Positions 7,925 to 15,892 of a stretch of 22,027 nucleotides of DNA are shown one piece after another. The notes beneath the pieces are model-generated. The model was not told the origin of the DNA. It saw only the letters and a program-made list of their open reading frames with translations, and did no database searches. Numbering within the stretch: the stretch's first letter is position 1; each line of letters begins with the position of its first letter. A program made the translations under genes and the position numbers. Origin of the DNA: Holdemanella porci (GTDB lineage: Bacteria; Bacillota_I; Bacilli_A; Erysipelotrichales; Erysipelotrichaceae); contig NZ_JAHQVB010000032.1 of the NCBI RefSeq assembly GCF_019052655.1, positions 1-22,027 of the forward strand, in the 5' to 3' direction.

Positions 7925-8949
7925 ATCTTCCTACCTCTTACATATACATTATATTCATTTTTCTCAATGACTTCACCCACAACATACAATTCAAGATTAT
8001 TTTCCTTAAAATCTTTCTCTAGCATTTCTAAATCCGCTTTAGATACACTAGCTAATAAGCCACCACTCGTTTGTGGGTCAAACAAGATTTCTTCTGTAAA
8101 GAAATCACAATCAAAACTAATCTTACCCTCTACACTATTGCGATTGGTCTGGGCAGCCCCACTTAAATAAAATTCTTCGACATACTTTTGACAGTCATCA
8201 AAATATGGAATCGAATCCTTATAAATCACTGCACTATTTTTTTCGTCTAACATCTCATTTAAATGCACCAACAAGCCAAAACCCGTTACATCGGTTAGAG
8301 CATGCACATCATATTTTTTTAAAACATCACAAGCATACTTGTTTAATGTAGTCATACTTTTAAAGACTCTTTCCTGCATTTCTTTAGAACAATCATTCAT
8401 ACGCAACGCATTTAAAGTCAAACCAACACCTAAAGGCTTCGTCAAAATCAAGACATCCCCACATTGTGTGCCATTATTTTTCTTTACGTCTTTTGGATTT
8501 ACCAAACCAGTTACACTCAAACCATATTTAATTGAATCATCACGAATGGAATGCCCTCCAGCTAGTGCACACTCAGCTTCAACCAGCTTAGAATTTCCTC
8601 CTTCAATGATTTTACCTAAAATATTCAAATCCTCATTGTCTGGAAAACACACAATATTTAAAGCTGTTTTAGGCGTACCATTCATCGCATAAATATCACT
8701 GAGTGCATTTGTTGCTGCAATCTGACCATACAAATATGGATCTTCTACCATAGGTGGAAAGAAATCCAAAGTAGATACAAGCGCATGATTCTCATCGATT
8801 TGATAAACTGCCGCATCATCCCTTGAATCAAATCCAACCAAAACATTACTGTCTTTATAAGAATCAATTTTTTCTAGAATATGACTCAATTTCTTTGCGC
8901 CCAATTTAGCACTACATCCACCACTCTTACAATATATTTTTTCATTCAT
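7921..8949 (-). CDS. selD: selenide, water dikinase (selenophosphate synthetase)
   Basis: SelD makes selenophosphate from selenide and ATP, the selenium donor for all known biological uses of the element. The glycine-rich N-terminus carries CKSGGCSAK: Cys12 sits at the catalytic Cys/Sec position (E. coli Cys17) and Lys15 matches the essential lysine. It is encoded by TGT, so this is a Cys form, not a selenoprotein. The ATP-site signature follows (DDAAVY, TLDFFPPMVEDPYLYGQIAATNALSD) and the C-terminal GGLLASV is present. Length (342) is normal. I use the ATG at 8949, which overlaps the DUF3343 stop in TGATG; the TTG directly upstream at 8952 is less likely. Confidence 0.96.
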   Translation of the reverse strand: MNEKIYCKSGGCSAKLGAKKLSHILEKIDSYKDSNVLVGFDSRDDAAVYQIDENHALVSTLDFFPPMVEDPYLYGQIAATNALSDIYAMNGTPKTALNIVCFPDNEDLNILGKIIEGGNSKLVEAECALAGGHSIRDDSIKYGLSVTGLVNPKDVKKNNGTQCGDVLILTKPLGVGLTLNALRMNDCSKEMQERVFKSMTTLNKYACDVLKKYDVHALTDVTGFGLLVHLNEMLDEKNSAVIYKDSIPYFDDCQKYVEEFYLSGAAQTNRNSVEGKISFDCDFFTEEILFDPQTSGGLLASVSKADLEMLEKDFKENNLELYVVGEVIEKNEYNVYVRGRKI

Positions 8950-9170
8950 CAAAAATTCACCCTTACTATATCCTCATACAAAACATTTTGTTCTTCTAAA
9001 AAGAGTTTCCACTTTTCCTCATCTAGATCCTTCGACATAAAACACATGCCACATCCTGCCTTAACACAACTTGGAACAGGTATCATACGCCCGTTTTTTG
9101 TCTTAGACTCCAAATCTAGAACATCTTGAATACTTTTAAAAGTAATAATCAATACTTCCTCTTTATTCAT
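8949..9170 (-). CDS. DUF3343 protein, putative Se/S carrier
   Basis: A small protein (73 residues) of the DUF3343 family (Pfam PF11823, described as putative Se/S carrier-like). It has a short beta-alpha pattern, a conserved VPSCVKAGCGMCF segment with three cysteines in the middle, and an acidic C-terminal half. The cysteines are suited to carry persulfide or perselenide between the desulfurase, SelD and YedF, but this is inferred from motif and neighbours. The ATG at 9170 is 9 bases after GGAAG; an in-frame TTG at 9176 is less well placed. It overlaps the end of the ModE-like gene by 8 bases. Confidence 0.85.
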   Translation of the reverse strand: MNKEEVLIITFKSIQDVLDLESKTKNGRMIPVPSCVKAGCGMCFMSKDLDEEKWKLFLEEQNVLYEDIVRVNF

Positions 9171-9495
9171 TTTCAAATACTTCCTTAAACACGTGTTCGG
9201 AATACATTTCTATTTTTTCTTGAAACAATTTATATTTACGTACCAATTTTTTTCCTTCTAAAGTCAATTGCGAGCCTCCACCAAGACTTCCACCACTCGT
9301 CGTATGAACCAGTTCATAACCCAAATCTTCTTGAGCTCTTTTGATGATTTTCCAAGCCTTTGAATTTGACATTCCCATTTCTTTATAAGCCTTTGATAGA
9401 GAACCATACTTATCGCATAATTCCAATAGTTCTACAACGCCCTTGCCAAAATTTGGTTCATTATTACCAATTTGAATTTTTAGTTTATATCTCAT
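9163..9495 (-). CDS. ModE-like winged-helix DNA-binding protein without a molybdate-binding domain
   Basis: A 110-residue LysR-type winged helix as in the N-terminal domain of ModE. GSLSKAYKEMGMSNSKAWKII is split here as the turn GSLSKAYKEM and the recognition helix GMSNSKAWKII; it is followed by the wing with SGGSLGGGSQLT. In E. coli ModE this domain is joined to Mop-type domains that bind molybdate; here the protein ends after the winged helix. It may need a separate sensor, or sense cofactor or selenium status. The start at 9495 shares ATGA with the moeA-like stop; the open frame to 9525 would run into that gene. It is the only transcription factor in the operon and so the best candidate to bind the palindrome before moaA. 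Confidence 0.85.
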   Translation of the reverse strand: MRYKLKIQIGNNEPNFGKGVVELLELCDKYGSLSKAYKEMGMSNSKAWKIIKRAQEDLGYELVHTTSGGSLGGGSQLTLEGKKLVRKYKLFQEKIEMYSEHVFKEVFENE

Positions 9496-10505
9496 TTTCC
9501 AAATCCACAATTTGGATATGTGCAAATATCACATCCTAAGCACAATCCACCTTCACCTAAATCACACAATTCTTCATATGTCACTACATCCTTGGCAAGT
9601 AAACGACAAAGTACTAAATCAAATACCGTTCTTTTGGCATACATAACACATCCGGGAAGACCAACAATTGGGACTTCTCCTTTATAAGAAAGTAAAAACA
9701 TAGCACCAGGAAGAACTGGAGAACCATAGCTAATTATATTGGCACCTGTGTTCTTGATTGCGAGTGGCGTTCGATCATCTGGATCCACACTCATTCCACC
9801 TGTACAAAGTACAATATCTACCCCTTGTGTCAATGCTTCATTGATTTTTTCTGTCACCATTTTATCGTCATCATCACAAATCGCATGATACACCATTTCA
9901 CAACCAAACTCAGCCAATTTAGCTTGAATAACTGGTGTAAATGTATCTTGAATTCTTCCTTTATACACTTCACTTCCTGTTGTGATCACAGCCGCTTTCT
10001 TTAATACAAATGGCTTAATTTCAAGAATAGGAGATGTGATGAGTGATCTAACTTTATCCATCTTTTCCTTTTTAATCACCAAAGGAATAATACGCATACC
10101 CGCAAGTTTATCACCCGGATTTACTACTGTGTTTCCATGTCTTGTTGCGATCATCATCTGTCCAAATGAATTTACTGTAAACAAAGCATTACGATCTACT
10201 TTCAACAACCCGTGAATCTCACTTTTTAATTCGATTTTTCCTTCTTTGATCTCACCATACGACATGTGTTCATTTTTACACATATCTAGTAAAACCATAG
10301 CCGCATCATTTTCATGCATCATGCTCTCGTCATTTTCCCAAACATATAAATGTTCTTTTCCAACTGACAACAATAAAGGAATATCTTCTTCTGTCACAAT
10401 ATGACCCTTACGAAAAAGGGCATCTTTTGTGACACCCTTAATGATTTGCGTTATATCATGACAAAGTACATGCCCTACGGCATCCTGTGTCTTGATTAAT
10501 TTCAT
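9492..10505 (-). CDS. MoeA-like molybdopterin-binding protein with C-terminal cysteine cluster
   Basis: A 337-residue protein with one MoaB/Mog-type molybdopterin-binding domain at about 170-310 (ITTGSEVYKG, CTGGMSVDPDDRTP, VGLPGCVMYAKRT). The first 160 residues are not the usual MoeA linker domains and I do not recognise them beyond KTQDAVGHVLCHDI, a start typical of this subgroup. The protein ends in CLGCDICTYPNCGFGK, four cysteines (322, 325, 328, 333) in a CxxCxxCx4C pattern that could bind a metal or carry sulfur or selenium. It probably acts in the late steps of molybdenum insertion or cofactor handling, in the place of a standard MoeA. AAGGAGA lies 6 bases before the ATG and the modA stop is inside this site. 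Confidence 0.85.
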   Translation of the reverse strand: MKLIKTQDAVGHVLCHDITQIIKGVTKDALFRKGHIVTEEDIPLLLSVGKEHLYVWENDESMMHENDAAMVLLDMCKNEHMSYGEIKEGKIELKSEIHGLLKVDRNALFTVNSFGQMMIATRHGNTVVNPGDKLAGMRIIPLVIKKEKMDKVRSLITSPILEIKPFVLKKAAVITTGSEVYKGRIQDTFTPVIQAKLAEFGCEMVYHAICDDDDKMVTEKINEALTQGVDIVLCTGGMSVDPDDRTPLAIKNTGANIISYGSPVLPGAMFLLSYKGEVPIVGLPGCVMYAKRTVFDLVLCRLLAKDVVTYEELCDLGEGGLCLGCDICTYPNCGFGK

Positions 10506-10506
10506 G

Positions 10507-11283
10507 TTATTCTCCTTTTTTAAATCCGTATTTTTTGAATACTTTTAAAGCTTTATCGCTCTTTAAGAATTCAATCAATGAATTGGCTTCATCTTTATGC
10601 TTTGTACTAGATATATGACCAACTGGATATAGTACTGGTGTAGCTAATAATGAATTATCGCACTCTGCCACTACCTCTACTTTATCACTACTTGCAGCAT
10701 CTGTCGCGTAAACTAAACCAATTTCTGCATTTTGTGTTTCAACTTGAGACAATACTTCCGTTACATTTCCCGCTAAGCTTAAACGATCTTGAATTGAATC
10801 CCATACACCTAAATTTGTCAAAGCTTCCTTTGCGTAGCTTCCTGCAGGAACCACTTCTGGATCTCCAATCGCAATAATTGAAGCATCTTTAATATTATCA
10901 AATCCAGTGACTGTTGTAGTGCTGTCTTTTCCTTTGATCAATACCAATTTATTCTCTAATACATTTGAAATCGAATCTGCATCTACTAAATCTTCATCTT
11001 TTAAAGCGTTCATCTGTGTTGTAGCTGCACTAAAAAATACATCGGCATCTAATCCTTTTTCAATTTGAAGCTGTAATTTTCCACTACTATCATATACACC
11101 TTCAATCGTTACATTTGGATACTCTTTTTCAAACATAGGAATCAATTCATCTTCAAATGCGTTTTCCAAACTTGCGGCTGCCGCAATTGTTAGTTTTACT
11201 TGTTCCTTTGATTCATTTGAACTACACCCATATAAACTTATGGCCATGACCCCAGCCAATAAAACACTTAAGCCTTTTTTCAT
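10507..11283 (-). CDS. modA: molybdate ABC transporter substrate-binding lipoprotein
   Basis: Extracellular lipoprotein that captures molybdate (or tungstate) and delivers it to ModB. The signal sequence is MKKGLSVLLAGVMAISLYGC with the lipobox LYGC (Cys20). The mature part has the ModA signatures IAAAASLENAFED, YDSSGKLQLQIEKG, DVFFSAATTQMNAL and a C-terminal hinge region. Length 258 is normal. AGGAGAG precedes the ATG by 5 bases and the start overlaps the modC stop in ATGA. In most molybdate operons modA comes first; here the order is modB, modC, modA. Confidence 0.93.
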   Translation of the reverse strand: MKKGLSVLLAGVMAISLYGCSSNESKEQVKLTIAAAASLENAFEDELIPMFEKEYPNVTIEGVYDSSGKLQLQIEKGLDADVFFSAATTQMNALKDEDLVDADSISNVLENKLVLIKGKDSTTTVTGFDNIKDASIIAIGDPEVVPAGSYAKEALTNLGVWDSIQDRLSLAGNVTEVLSQVETQNAEIGLVYATDAASSDKVEVVAECDNSLLATPVLYPVGHISSTKHKDEANSLIEFLKSDKALKVFKKYGFKKGE

Positions 11284-11912
11284 ACGATCTCTCCTAGTTT
11301 TATTTTATATTTAAAATCACACAACTCACTTACTTCCTCTTCATTGTGTGATACAAAAACAACCGGTTTTGAAATTTGAAGCTCACTTTTAAGTTCCCTT
11401 AATAAATCTTCCTTTAAATCTTCATCTAAAGCACTAAATGGTTCATCCAATAAAAGAACATCTGGTTCATAAGCCATTAAACGAGCCAATGCCACCCTCT
11501 GTCTTTGTCCACCGGATAATTGTTTGGGATATCTTGAAGCAAGTTCACTAATTTGAAATTGTTTCATCACTTTCCTGACCACAATATCCACATCATTTAC
11601 TTTTCTAGCCCTTAATCCCACACTAATATTTTCATATACATCCATATTGGGAAATAGAGCATAGCTTTGAAACATATAGCCCACATTTCGTTTTTGAATC
11701 GGTACATTTATTTTCTTTTCTGAATCAAATAAAACACGATCATTTAATACAATCCGTCCTTGATCTGGCGTTTCAATTCCAGCTATACATTTTAATGTCA
11801 TACTTTTGCCAGACCCTGAAGCTCCCATAAGCCCTGAAATATTGTCGTGCACTTGAAAGGAAACGTCTAAATCAAATTCTGCAAGCTTCTTATATATTTG
11901 TACTTCCAACAT
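11280..11912 (-). CDS. modC: molybdate ABC transporter ATP-binding protein (short form)
   Basis: The ATPase that powers molybdate import through ModB. Walker A is GASGSGKS (30-37), the Q-loop is in MFQSYALFPNMDV, the signature motif is LSGGQRQRVALARL, Walker B is VLLLDEPFSALD and the H-loop is VSHNEEE. The protein is only 210 residues long, so it lacks the C-terminal TOBE/Mop domain of about 130 residues found in E. coli ModC, which senses molybdate. It starts directly after the modB stop (AAAGGAG 7 bases upstream). Confidence 0.92.
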   Translation of the reverse strand: MLEVQIYKKLAEFDLDVSFQVHDNISGLMGASGSGKSMTLKCIAGIETPDQGRIVLNDRVLFDSEKKINVPIQKRNVGYMFQSYALFPNMDVYENISVGLRARKVNDVDIVVRKVMKQFQISELASRYPKQLSGGQRQRVALARLMAYEPDVLLLDEPFSALDEDLKEDLLRELKSELQISKPVVFVSHNEEEVSELCDFKYKIKLGEIV

Positions 11913-12608
11913 TTAGAAACTCCTTTTCTTTCGAACATACAATTGATATAGATTCAACAAAATCACAGCTGTAAAACAAATGCCAATGATCACCCACACA
12001 TAAAAGGCAGCTGATTCCATATCTCCACTCATCACTTCACTATATACAGCTACAGGAAGTGTTCTTGTCTTTCCAATGATGTTTCCTGCAAGCATCGCCG
12101 TTGCACCAAACTCACCTAAGCCACGCGCAAACGCAAGGACACCACCACTAATAATTCCTGGTAAAGCATTGGGAATCAACACTTTCAAGAAGATGTTCCA
12201 TTCGCTCATTCCTAAAGTTCTTGCGGCATACACTAAATCCGTATCCACTTGATCAAAGGCACCCCTGGCATTTCGATACATGAGTGGAAATGAAATAACC
12301 ACCGCTGCGATCACAGTCGCACTAAAGCTAAATGCGATGCGAATGCCAAATGCACTCATAAAAAATTTTCCTATAGGTTGATTTACGCCAAAGATCATCA
12401 ACAAGAAAAATCCAGCTACTGTAGGTGGTAAAACCATAGGCAAAGTAAAGATTCCATCAAAGACCATTTTCAAAGCTTCGCTCTTTCTTGAATAAATCCA
12501 CCATGCCGCCAGTAAACCAAGAATAAATGTGATCACAATTGTGATACTTGCCGTTTTTAAAGATATCCAGATTGGAGTTAAATCTAAATTACTTCCTTGC
12601 GCACTCAC
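11913..12608 (-). CDS. modB: molybdate ABC transporter permease
   Basis: Inner-membrane channel subunit for molybdate import, with five to six hydrophobic segments. It carries the permease coupling loop YAARTLGMSEWNIFLKVLIP, followed by GEFGATAMLAGNIIGKTRTLP, which is typical of ModB. Start codon choice is open: GTG at 12608 lies 8 bases after AAGGG and gives 231 residues, whereas the GTG at 12617 (234 residues) lies inside that site. It overlaps the end of the MOSC-MogA gene by about 20 bases. Confidence 0.92.
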   Translation of the reverse strand: MSAQGSNLDLTPIWISLKTASITIVITFILGLLAAWWIYSRKSEALKMVFDGIFTLPMVLPPTVAGFFLLMIFGVNQPIGKFFMSAFGIRIAFSFSATVIAAVVISFPLMYRNARGAFDQVDTDLVYAARTLGMSEWNIFLKVLIPNALPGIISGGVLAFARGLGEFGATAMLAGNIIGKTRTLPVAVYSEVMSGDMESAAFYVWVIIGICFTAVILLNLYQLYVRKKRSF

Positions 12609-13524
12609 TCGCTTCACCCTTCATAATTTCTAAGCCATGTTTTAATGGTCCTAAAATAATATCTAGACTTTCCTTTACTGCCTTAGGACTTCCTGGCAAG
12701 TTAATAATCAAAGTCTGATTTCTTAATACACTTGCACCACGAGACAACATGGCCTTATTTGTATATTTCATCGATTCATAGCGCAATGCTTCACTAATAC
12801 CTGGAACATTTCTTGTCATAACTTTCATTGTGGCTTCTGGCGTCACATCACGAATACTAAGTCCGGTACCTCCGGTTGTAAGAATTAAATCATTTTGGCA
12901 ACGATCACTTAAATTGATGAGTTGCGAAACAATTTCATTTTCATCATCCGCAATCACTGTCACACTTGTCACATTGTATCCATGTTCTGTCATGATCTTT
13001 TCAATTAATGGACCACTCTCATCTTTTCTTTGTCCAGTACTTGCCTTATCACTTAATGTCAATACGGCTACACGCATTCTAGAATCTTTATTTTCAATGA
13101 CTTCAACGGTATCTCCAACGCAAATATGCCCACCATGTATTACACGCGTAAATACACCTAGATGAGGCATAATACATTGACCAACTTGATGATAGATTGC
13201 ACAGTGCGAATGACAGCTTTTGCCTATTTGCGTCAGTTCTAGTAATACATCCCCAATCTTAAATTGTGTTCCTACTGGATAACTTGTGAATTCAATACCT
13301 GATACAAGTAAGTTCTCGCCAAAGGCACCATCCTCTACATCAGCTCCTTTAGCTTTAAATTCTTCACGCTTTTCATAAGATAATAAAGAAACTTGGCGAT
13401 GCCATTTACCCGCATGCGCATCATTTTCTAATCCATGATTCTCAATAATATCAATATCTTGAACCGGATGTTTTTCTGTTCCTTTTTGTTCACTAATACA
13501 AATAGCTTTAATTATTCCTTCCAT
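12589..13524 (-). CDS. MOSC-MogA fusion, molybdenum cofactor biosynthesis
   Basis: A 311-residue fusion. Residues 1 to about 143 are a MOSC domain ([29 protein letters not shown], and [12 protein letters not shown] with Cys104 and Cys108), a fold that in other proteins carries sulfur to molybdenum centres. From Met150 onward is a MogA/MoaB domain ([36 protein letters not shown]) that adenylylates molybdopterin before metal insertion. The fusion joins an early activation step with a possible sulfur or selenium carrier. GGAG lies 7 bases before the ATG, and the start overlaps the end of moaC by 13 bases. Confidence 0.93.
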   Translation of the reverse strand: MEGIIKAICISEQKGTEKHPVQDIDIIENHGLENDAHAGKWHRQVSLLSYEKREEFKAKGADVEDGAFGENLLVSGIEFTSYPVGTQFKIGDVLLELTQIGKSCHSHCAIYHQVGQCIMPHLGVFTRVIHGGHICVGDTVEVIENKDSRMRVAVLTLSDKASTGQRKDESGPLIEKIMTEHGYNVTSVTVIADDENEIVSQLINLSDRCQNDLILTTGGTGLSIRDVTPEATMKVMTRNVPGISEALRYESMKYTNKAMLSRGASVLRNQTLIINLPGSPKAVKESLDIILGPLKHGLEIMKGEASECARK

Positions 13525-13988
13525 ACAAAATCTCCACTTTTTCCACCTGATTTAGAAACCAAATGTACATTTTTGATTTCCATATCTTTACTTACAGCTT
13601 TACACATGTCATAAATTGTCAGAAGACAAACGTTTACACCTGTCAAAGCTTCCATTTCTACACCCGTTTTTCCATTACACTTCACGGTACAGTAGGCATA
13701 GATCAAACAATTTGCTCTATCAACATCAAAATCAATATTCACCTTATTGATCATTAAAGGATGACATAAAGGAATTAACTCACTCGTCTTTTTTACACCC
13801 ATAATTCCGGCAATACGAGCTACACCTAATACATCTCCTTTTTTCATGTCGTTCTGCTCAATTTTATTTAGAATTTCTTCATTTACCAATATACTTCCAA
13901 CCGCACAAGCACTTCTTGAAGTAACATCCTTTTCACTTACATCCACCATGCATGCATTTCCATGTTCATCAAAATGTGTTAATTCCAT
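13512..13988 (-). CDS. moaC: cyclic pyranopterin monophosphate synthase
   Basis: MoaC converts the MoaA product into cyclic pyranopterin monophosphate, the first stable intermediate of molybdopterin. The 158-residue protein shows all family blocks: [47 protein letters not shown] and KSGGKSGDF. The start at 13988 is preceded by GGAGG at 5 bases and lies 1 base after the moaA stop. The open frame to 14006 has no ribosome site. Confidence 0.97.
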   Translation of the reverse strand: MELTHFDEHGNACMVDVSEKDVTSRSACAVGSILVNEEILNKIEQNDMKKGDVLGVARIAGIMGVKKTSELIPLCHPLMINKVNIDFDVDRANCLIYAYCTVKCNGKTGVEMEALTGVNVCLLTIYDMCKAVSKDMEIKNVHLVSKSGGKSGDFVWKE

Positions 13989-13989
13989 T

Positions 13990-14934
13990 TTAACCTCCAA
14001 TTTCATTCATCACCGTCGACGAATGTTCTTCTTCAAAATGATGTTCCTTAGGCTTCTTGAATATCCACTCTTTCATCACTTTTTCTAGTTCTTCCAAATC
14101 ATTTAGATAAGGTTTTAAATCCACTCCATCACTATGGAATAAACATAATTTCAATCGTCCTACACTACTTAAGCGCACGCGATTGCATTGACCACAAAAT
14201 TTATTATGTAACGCTTCAATAAAACCAATATATCCCTGAAACTCTGGTATTGTATAATAATGAGCTGGTCCATTGCCAAGCTTATTATTATATGCATTTA
14301 ATGTATAATTCTTTTGTACATATTCAATCAGTTCATTCATTTTGGAGTTTCGATCACTATATTTTAGTGGCATCAATTCAATGTATCGCAACGCAATCTT
14401 TTTATCTTTGATGAGTTCTAACATAGATTCAAATCGAGAAAGCGAAAATAGATTGTCCACAACACAATTCACTTTCACAGGGATTCCAATCTGATAGGCA
14501 TATTCTAGATTTGAAAGAACCTTCTTCAAATTGTTCTTTTTACATATCTTCAAATATTCAGATTCATCGAGTGTGTCAATTGAAAAGTTAATACAATCAA
14601 GCCCTATTTTTTTTAGTTCATCTAAATCTGTAAAAGAAAATAAACTTCCATTGGTTGTGAGAGTTACTTGTTCAACTCCATCCAATTCTTTTAACCTGCA
14701 AATAAAATCAATATAGCCTTTACGAAGTGTGGGTTCTCCACCCGTGATTTTAAATCGAGTGATTCCTAAAGTAATGGCACATCTACAAATATCTAAAAGT
14801 TGTTCATACGTCAATATATCTGAATGACAAAGATGTTTTGAAATGTCTGGCTTGCAGTAGTAACAAGCATAGTTACATCTGTCAGTTAATGAGATTCGCA
14901 TATAATTTATATTTCGACCAAATGAATCTTGCAT
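13990..14934 (-). CDS. moaA: GTP 3',8-cyclase (radical SAM, molybdopterin step 1)
   Basis: A radical SAM enzyme that starts molybdopterin synthesis from GTP. The N-terminal 4Fe-4S motif is CNYACYYC (Cys20, 24, 27), followed by the SAM-site [11 protein letters not shown] second C-terminal cluster motif, [12 protein letters not shown] with a further Cys in LKLCLF, binds the substrate-side cluster. The chain ends in IGG, matching the conserved double glycine at the MoaA C-terminus. Length 314 is typical. GGAAGGAT precedes the ATG. It is the first gene of the long operon, and an inverted repeat lies in its leader. Confidence 0.97.
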   Translation of the reverse strand: MQDSFGRNINYMRISLTDRCNYACYYCKPDISKHLCHSDILTYEQLLDICRCAITLGITRFKITGGEPTLRKGYIDFICRLKELDGVEQVTLTTNGSLFSFTDLDELKKIGLDCINFSIDTLDESEYLKICKKNNLKKVLSNLEYAYQIGIPVKVNCVVDNLFSLSRFESMLELIKDKKIALRYIELMPLKYSDRNSKMNELIEYVQKNYTLNAYNNKLGNGPAHYYTIPEFQGYIGFIEALHNKFCGQCNRVRLSSVGRLKLCLFHSDGVDLKPYLNDLEELEKVMKEWIFKKPKEHHFEEEHSSTVMNEIGG

Positions 14935-14946
14935 AAAATCCTTCCC

Positions 14947-14968
14947 GTTATTCTCAAGTGAGAATAAC
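14947..14968. promoter_or_regulatory. perfect inverted repeat in the moaA leader, candidate operator
   Basis: GTTATTCTCA at 14947-14956, two bases, then its exact reverse complement TGAGAATAAC at 14959-14968. It ends next to the SD of moaA and begins about six bases after the predicted transcription start. With a two-base loop it is a poor RNA hairpin, so a dimeric repressor site is the more likely reading. The ModE-like protein of the operon is the natural candidate to bind it. Confidence 0.65.
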
Positions 14969-14979
14969 CAACTGATTCA

Positions 14980-15008
14980 ATTTTATCATTGAGTTCACAT
15001 TTTATCTA
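14980..15008 (-). promoter_or_regulatory. promoter of the moaA operon
   Basis: On the - strand TAGATA (15008-15003) and TAAAAT (14985-14980) are 17 bases apart, and TGA precedes the -10 box, giving an extended -10. The predicted start is near 14973. The -35 box is only a 4 of 6 match. It overlaps the oppositely directed tag promoter. Confidence 0.5.
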
Positions 15009-15017
15009 CTTTAAAAT
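14989..15017 (+). promoter_or_regulatory. promoter of tag, probably giving a leaderless mRNA
   Basis: TTGAGT (14989-14994) and TAAAAT (15012-15017) are 17 bases apart. The expected start site, about 7 bases after the -10 box, is the A of the tag ATG at 15024. Confidence 0.6.
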
Positions 15018-15023
15018 GAAATT

Positions 15024-15563
15024 ATGAAACGGTGTACGTGGTGTAATCTAAACAATCCAAAATATATTGAATATCATGATTATGAATGGGGAAAACTGAA
15101 TATAGATGAAAAATATCTATTTGAAATGTTGATCCTTGAATCTTTTCAGGCAGGTCTTAGTTGGCAGTGTGTTCTAAATAAAAGAGAAGCTTTTAAAGAG
15201 GCTTATGAAGATTTTGACATTGATAAAGTGATTGAATTTGATGAAGAAAAAATAGAACAATTAAGAAACAATCCTAATATCATTCGTAACAAATTAAAGA
15301 TCAAAGCAAGTATTTCAAATGCGAAGATTTTTAAATCCATTCAAGAAGAGTATCAAACTTTTTATAATTATTTATGTACTTTTACACATGGAAAGATTAT
15401 CTATGAAACAGGAAAAACTACATCGACTCTTTCAGATTCCATATCAAATGATTTAAAAAAAAGAGGCATGAAGTTTGTAGGAAGTACCATTATATACTCC
15501 TTTCTTCAAGCCATCGGTGTGATTTATTCTCATGAAAAAGATTGTTTCTTATACAAAGACTAA
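15024..15563 (+). CDS. tag: DNA-3-methyladenine glycosylase I
   Basis: A base-excision repair enzyme that removes 3-methyladenine from alkylated DNA. The 179-residue chain follows the E. coli Tag pattern: MKRCTWC at the start, YHDYEWG, FEMLILESFQAGLSWQCVL, the HhH-like region, and FVGSTIIYSFLQAIGVIYSH near the end. The zinc ligands are expected to be Cys4, His18, His170 and Cys174. There is no Shine-Dalgarno site before the ATG, and the promoter is placed so that transcription should start at the ATG. It is divergent from moaA, and its stop codon overlaps that of the converging ArsC/Spx-like gene by 4 bases. Confidence 0.95.
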   Translation: MKRCTWCNLNNPKYIEYHDYEWGKLNIDEKYLFEMLILESFQAGLSWQCVLNKREAFKEAYEDFDIDKVIEFDEEKIEQLRNNPNIIRNKLKIKASISNAKIFKSIQEEYQTFYNYLCTFTHGKIIYETGKTTSTLSDSISNDLKKRGMKFVGSTIIYSFLQAIGVIYSHEKDCFLYKD

Positions 15564-15892
15564 TCCCATGTTTTCCAAACATTTGGTTCGTAGCCTACTG
15601 TCGCCAATTTGCCGTTACGCACGATTGGCGTTTTTAATATGTGCTGATTGAGATACACTTTATCTTCTTTATTCGACAAGTAATTCAACATTGTCAATAA
15701 TTCTTTATCCTTAGCCTTTGGATCAATCATGGAATCAATGCCAACTTGTCTAAGCACACTCTCAAATTCTTTCTTACTCATTTCTTTTTCGTCTAAATTA
15801 ATAAACTGAAACTTAATATTTCTTTCTTTAAAATAGCGTTGTGCTTTCTTTGTATCAAAGCATTTGTTTTTCCCAAAAATCTGTATATTCAT
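15560..15892 (-). CDS. ArsC/Spx-family thioredoxin-fold protein
   Basis: A 110-residue thioredoxin-fold protein of the ArsC/Spx/YffB family. It has IFGKNKCFDTKKAQRYF with a single Cys11 (no CxxC partner), then DLKEKEMS-like spacing in NLDEKEMSKKEF, and the conserved cis-proline region ILKTPIVRNG, which includes the typical RNGK. Family members are arsenate-reductase-like or bind RNA polymerase; true Spx is longer and usually has CXXC, so I regard this as an ArsC-like reductase of unknown substrate. It overlaps the upstream amidohydrolase in ATGA, with AGAGAGG upstream of its ATG. Confidence 0.85.
   Translation of the reverse strand: MNIQIFGKNKCFDTKKAQRYFKERNIKFQFINLDEKEMSKKEFESVLRQVGIDSMIDPKAKDKELLTMLNYLSNKEDKVYLNQHILKTPIVRNGKLATVGYEPNVWKTWD
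15602..15635 (+). terminator. possible terminator of tag inside the converging gene
   Basis: CGCCAAT at 15602-15608 pairs with ATTGGCG at 15624-15630 and is followed by TTTTT at 15631-15635 on the + strand. The 15-base loop is large. It lies about 40 bases after the tag stop, inside the coding sequence of the ArsC/Spx-like gene. Confidence 0.42.

Noticed and set aside
8881..8952. Possible selenocysteine codon in selD
   Set aside because: The codons at the active site are TGT; there is no in-frame TGA, so this is the cysteine form.
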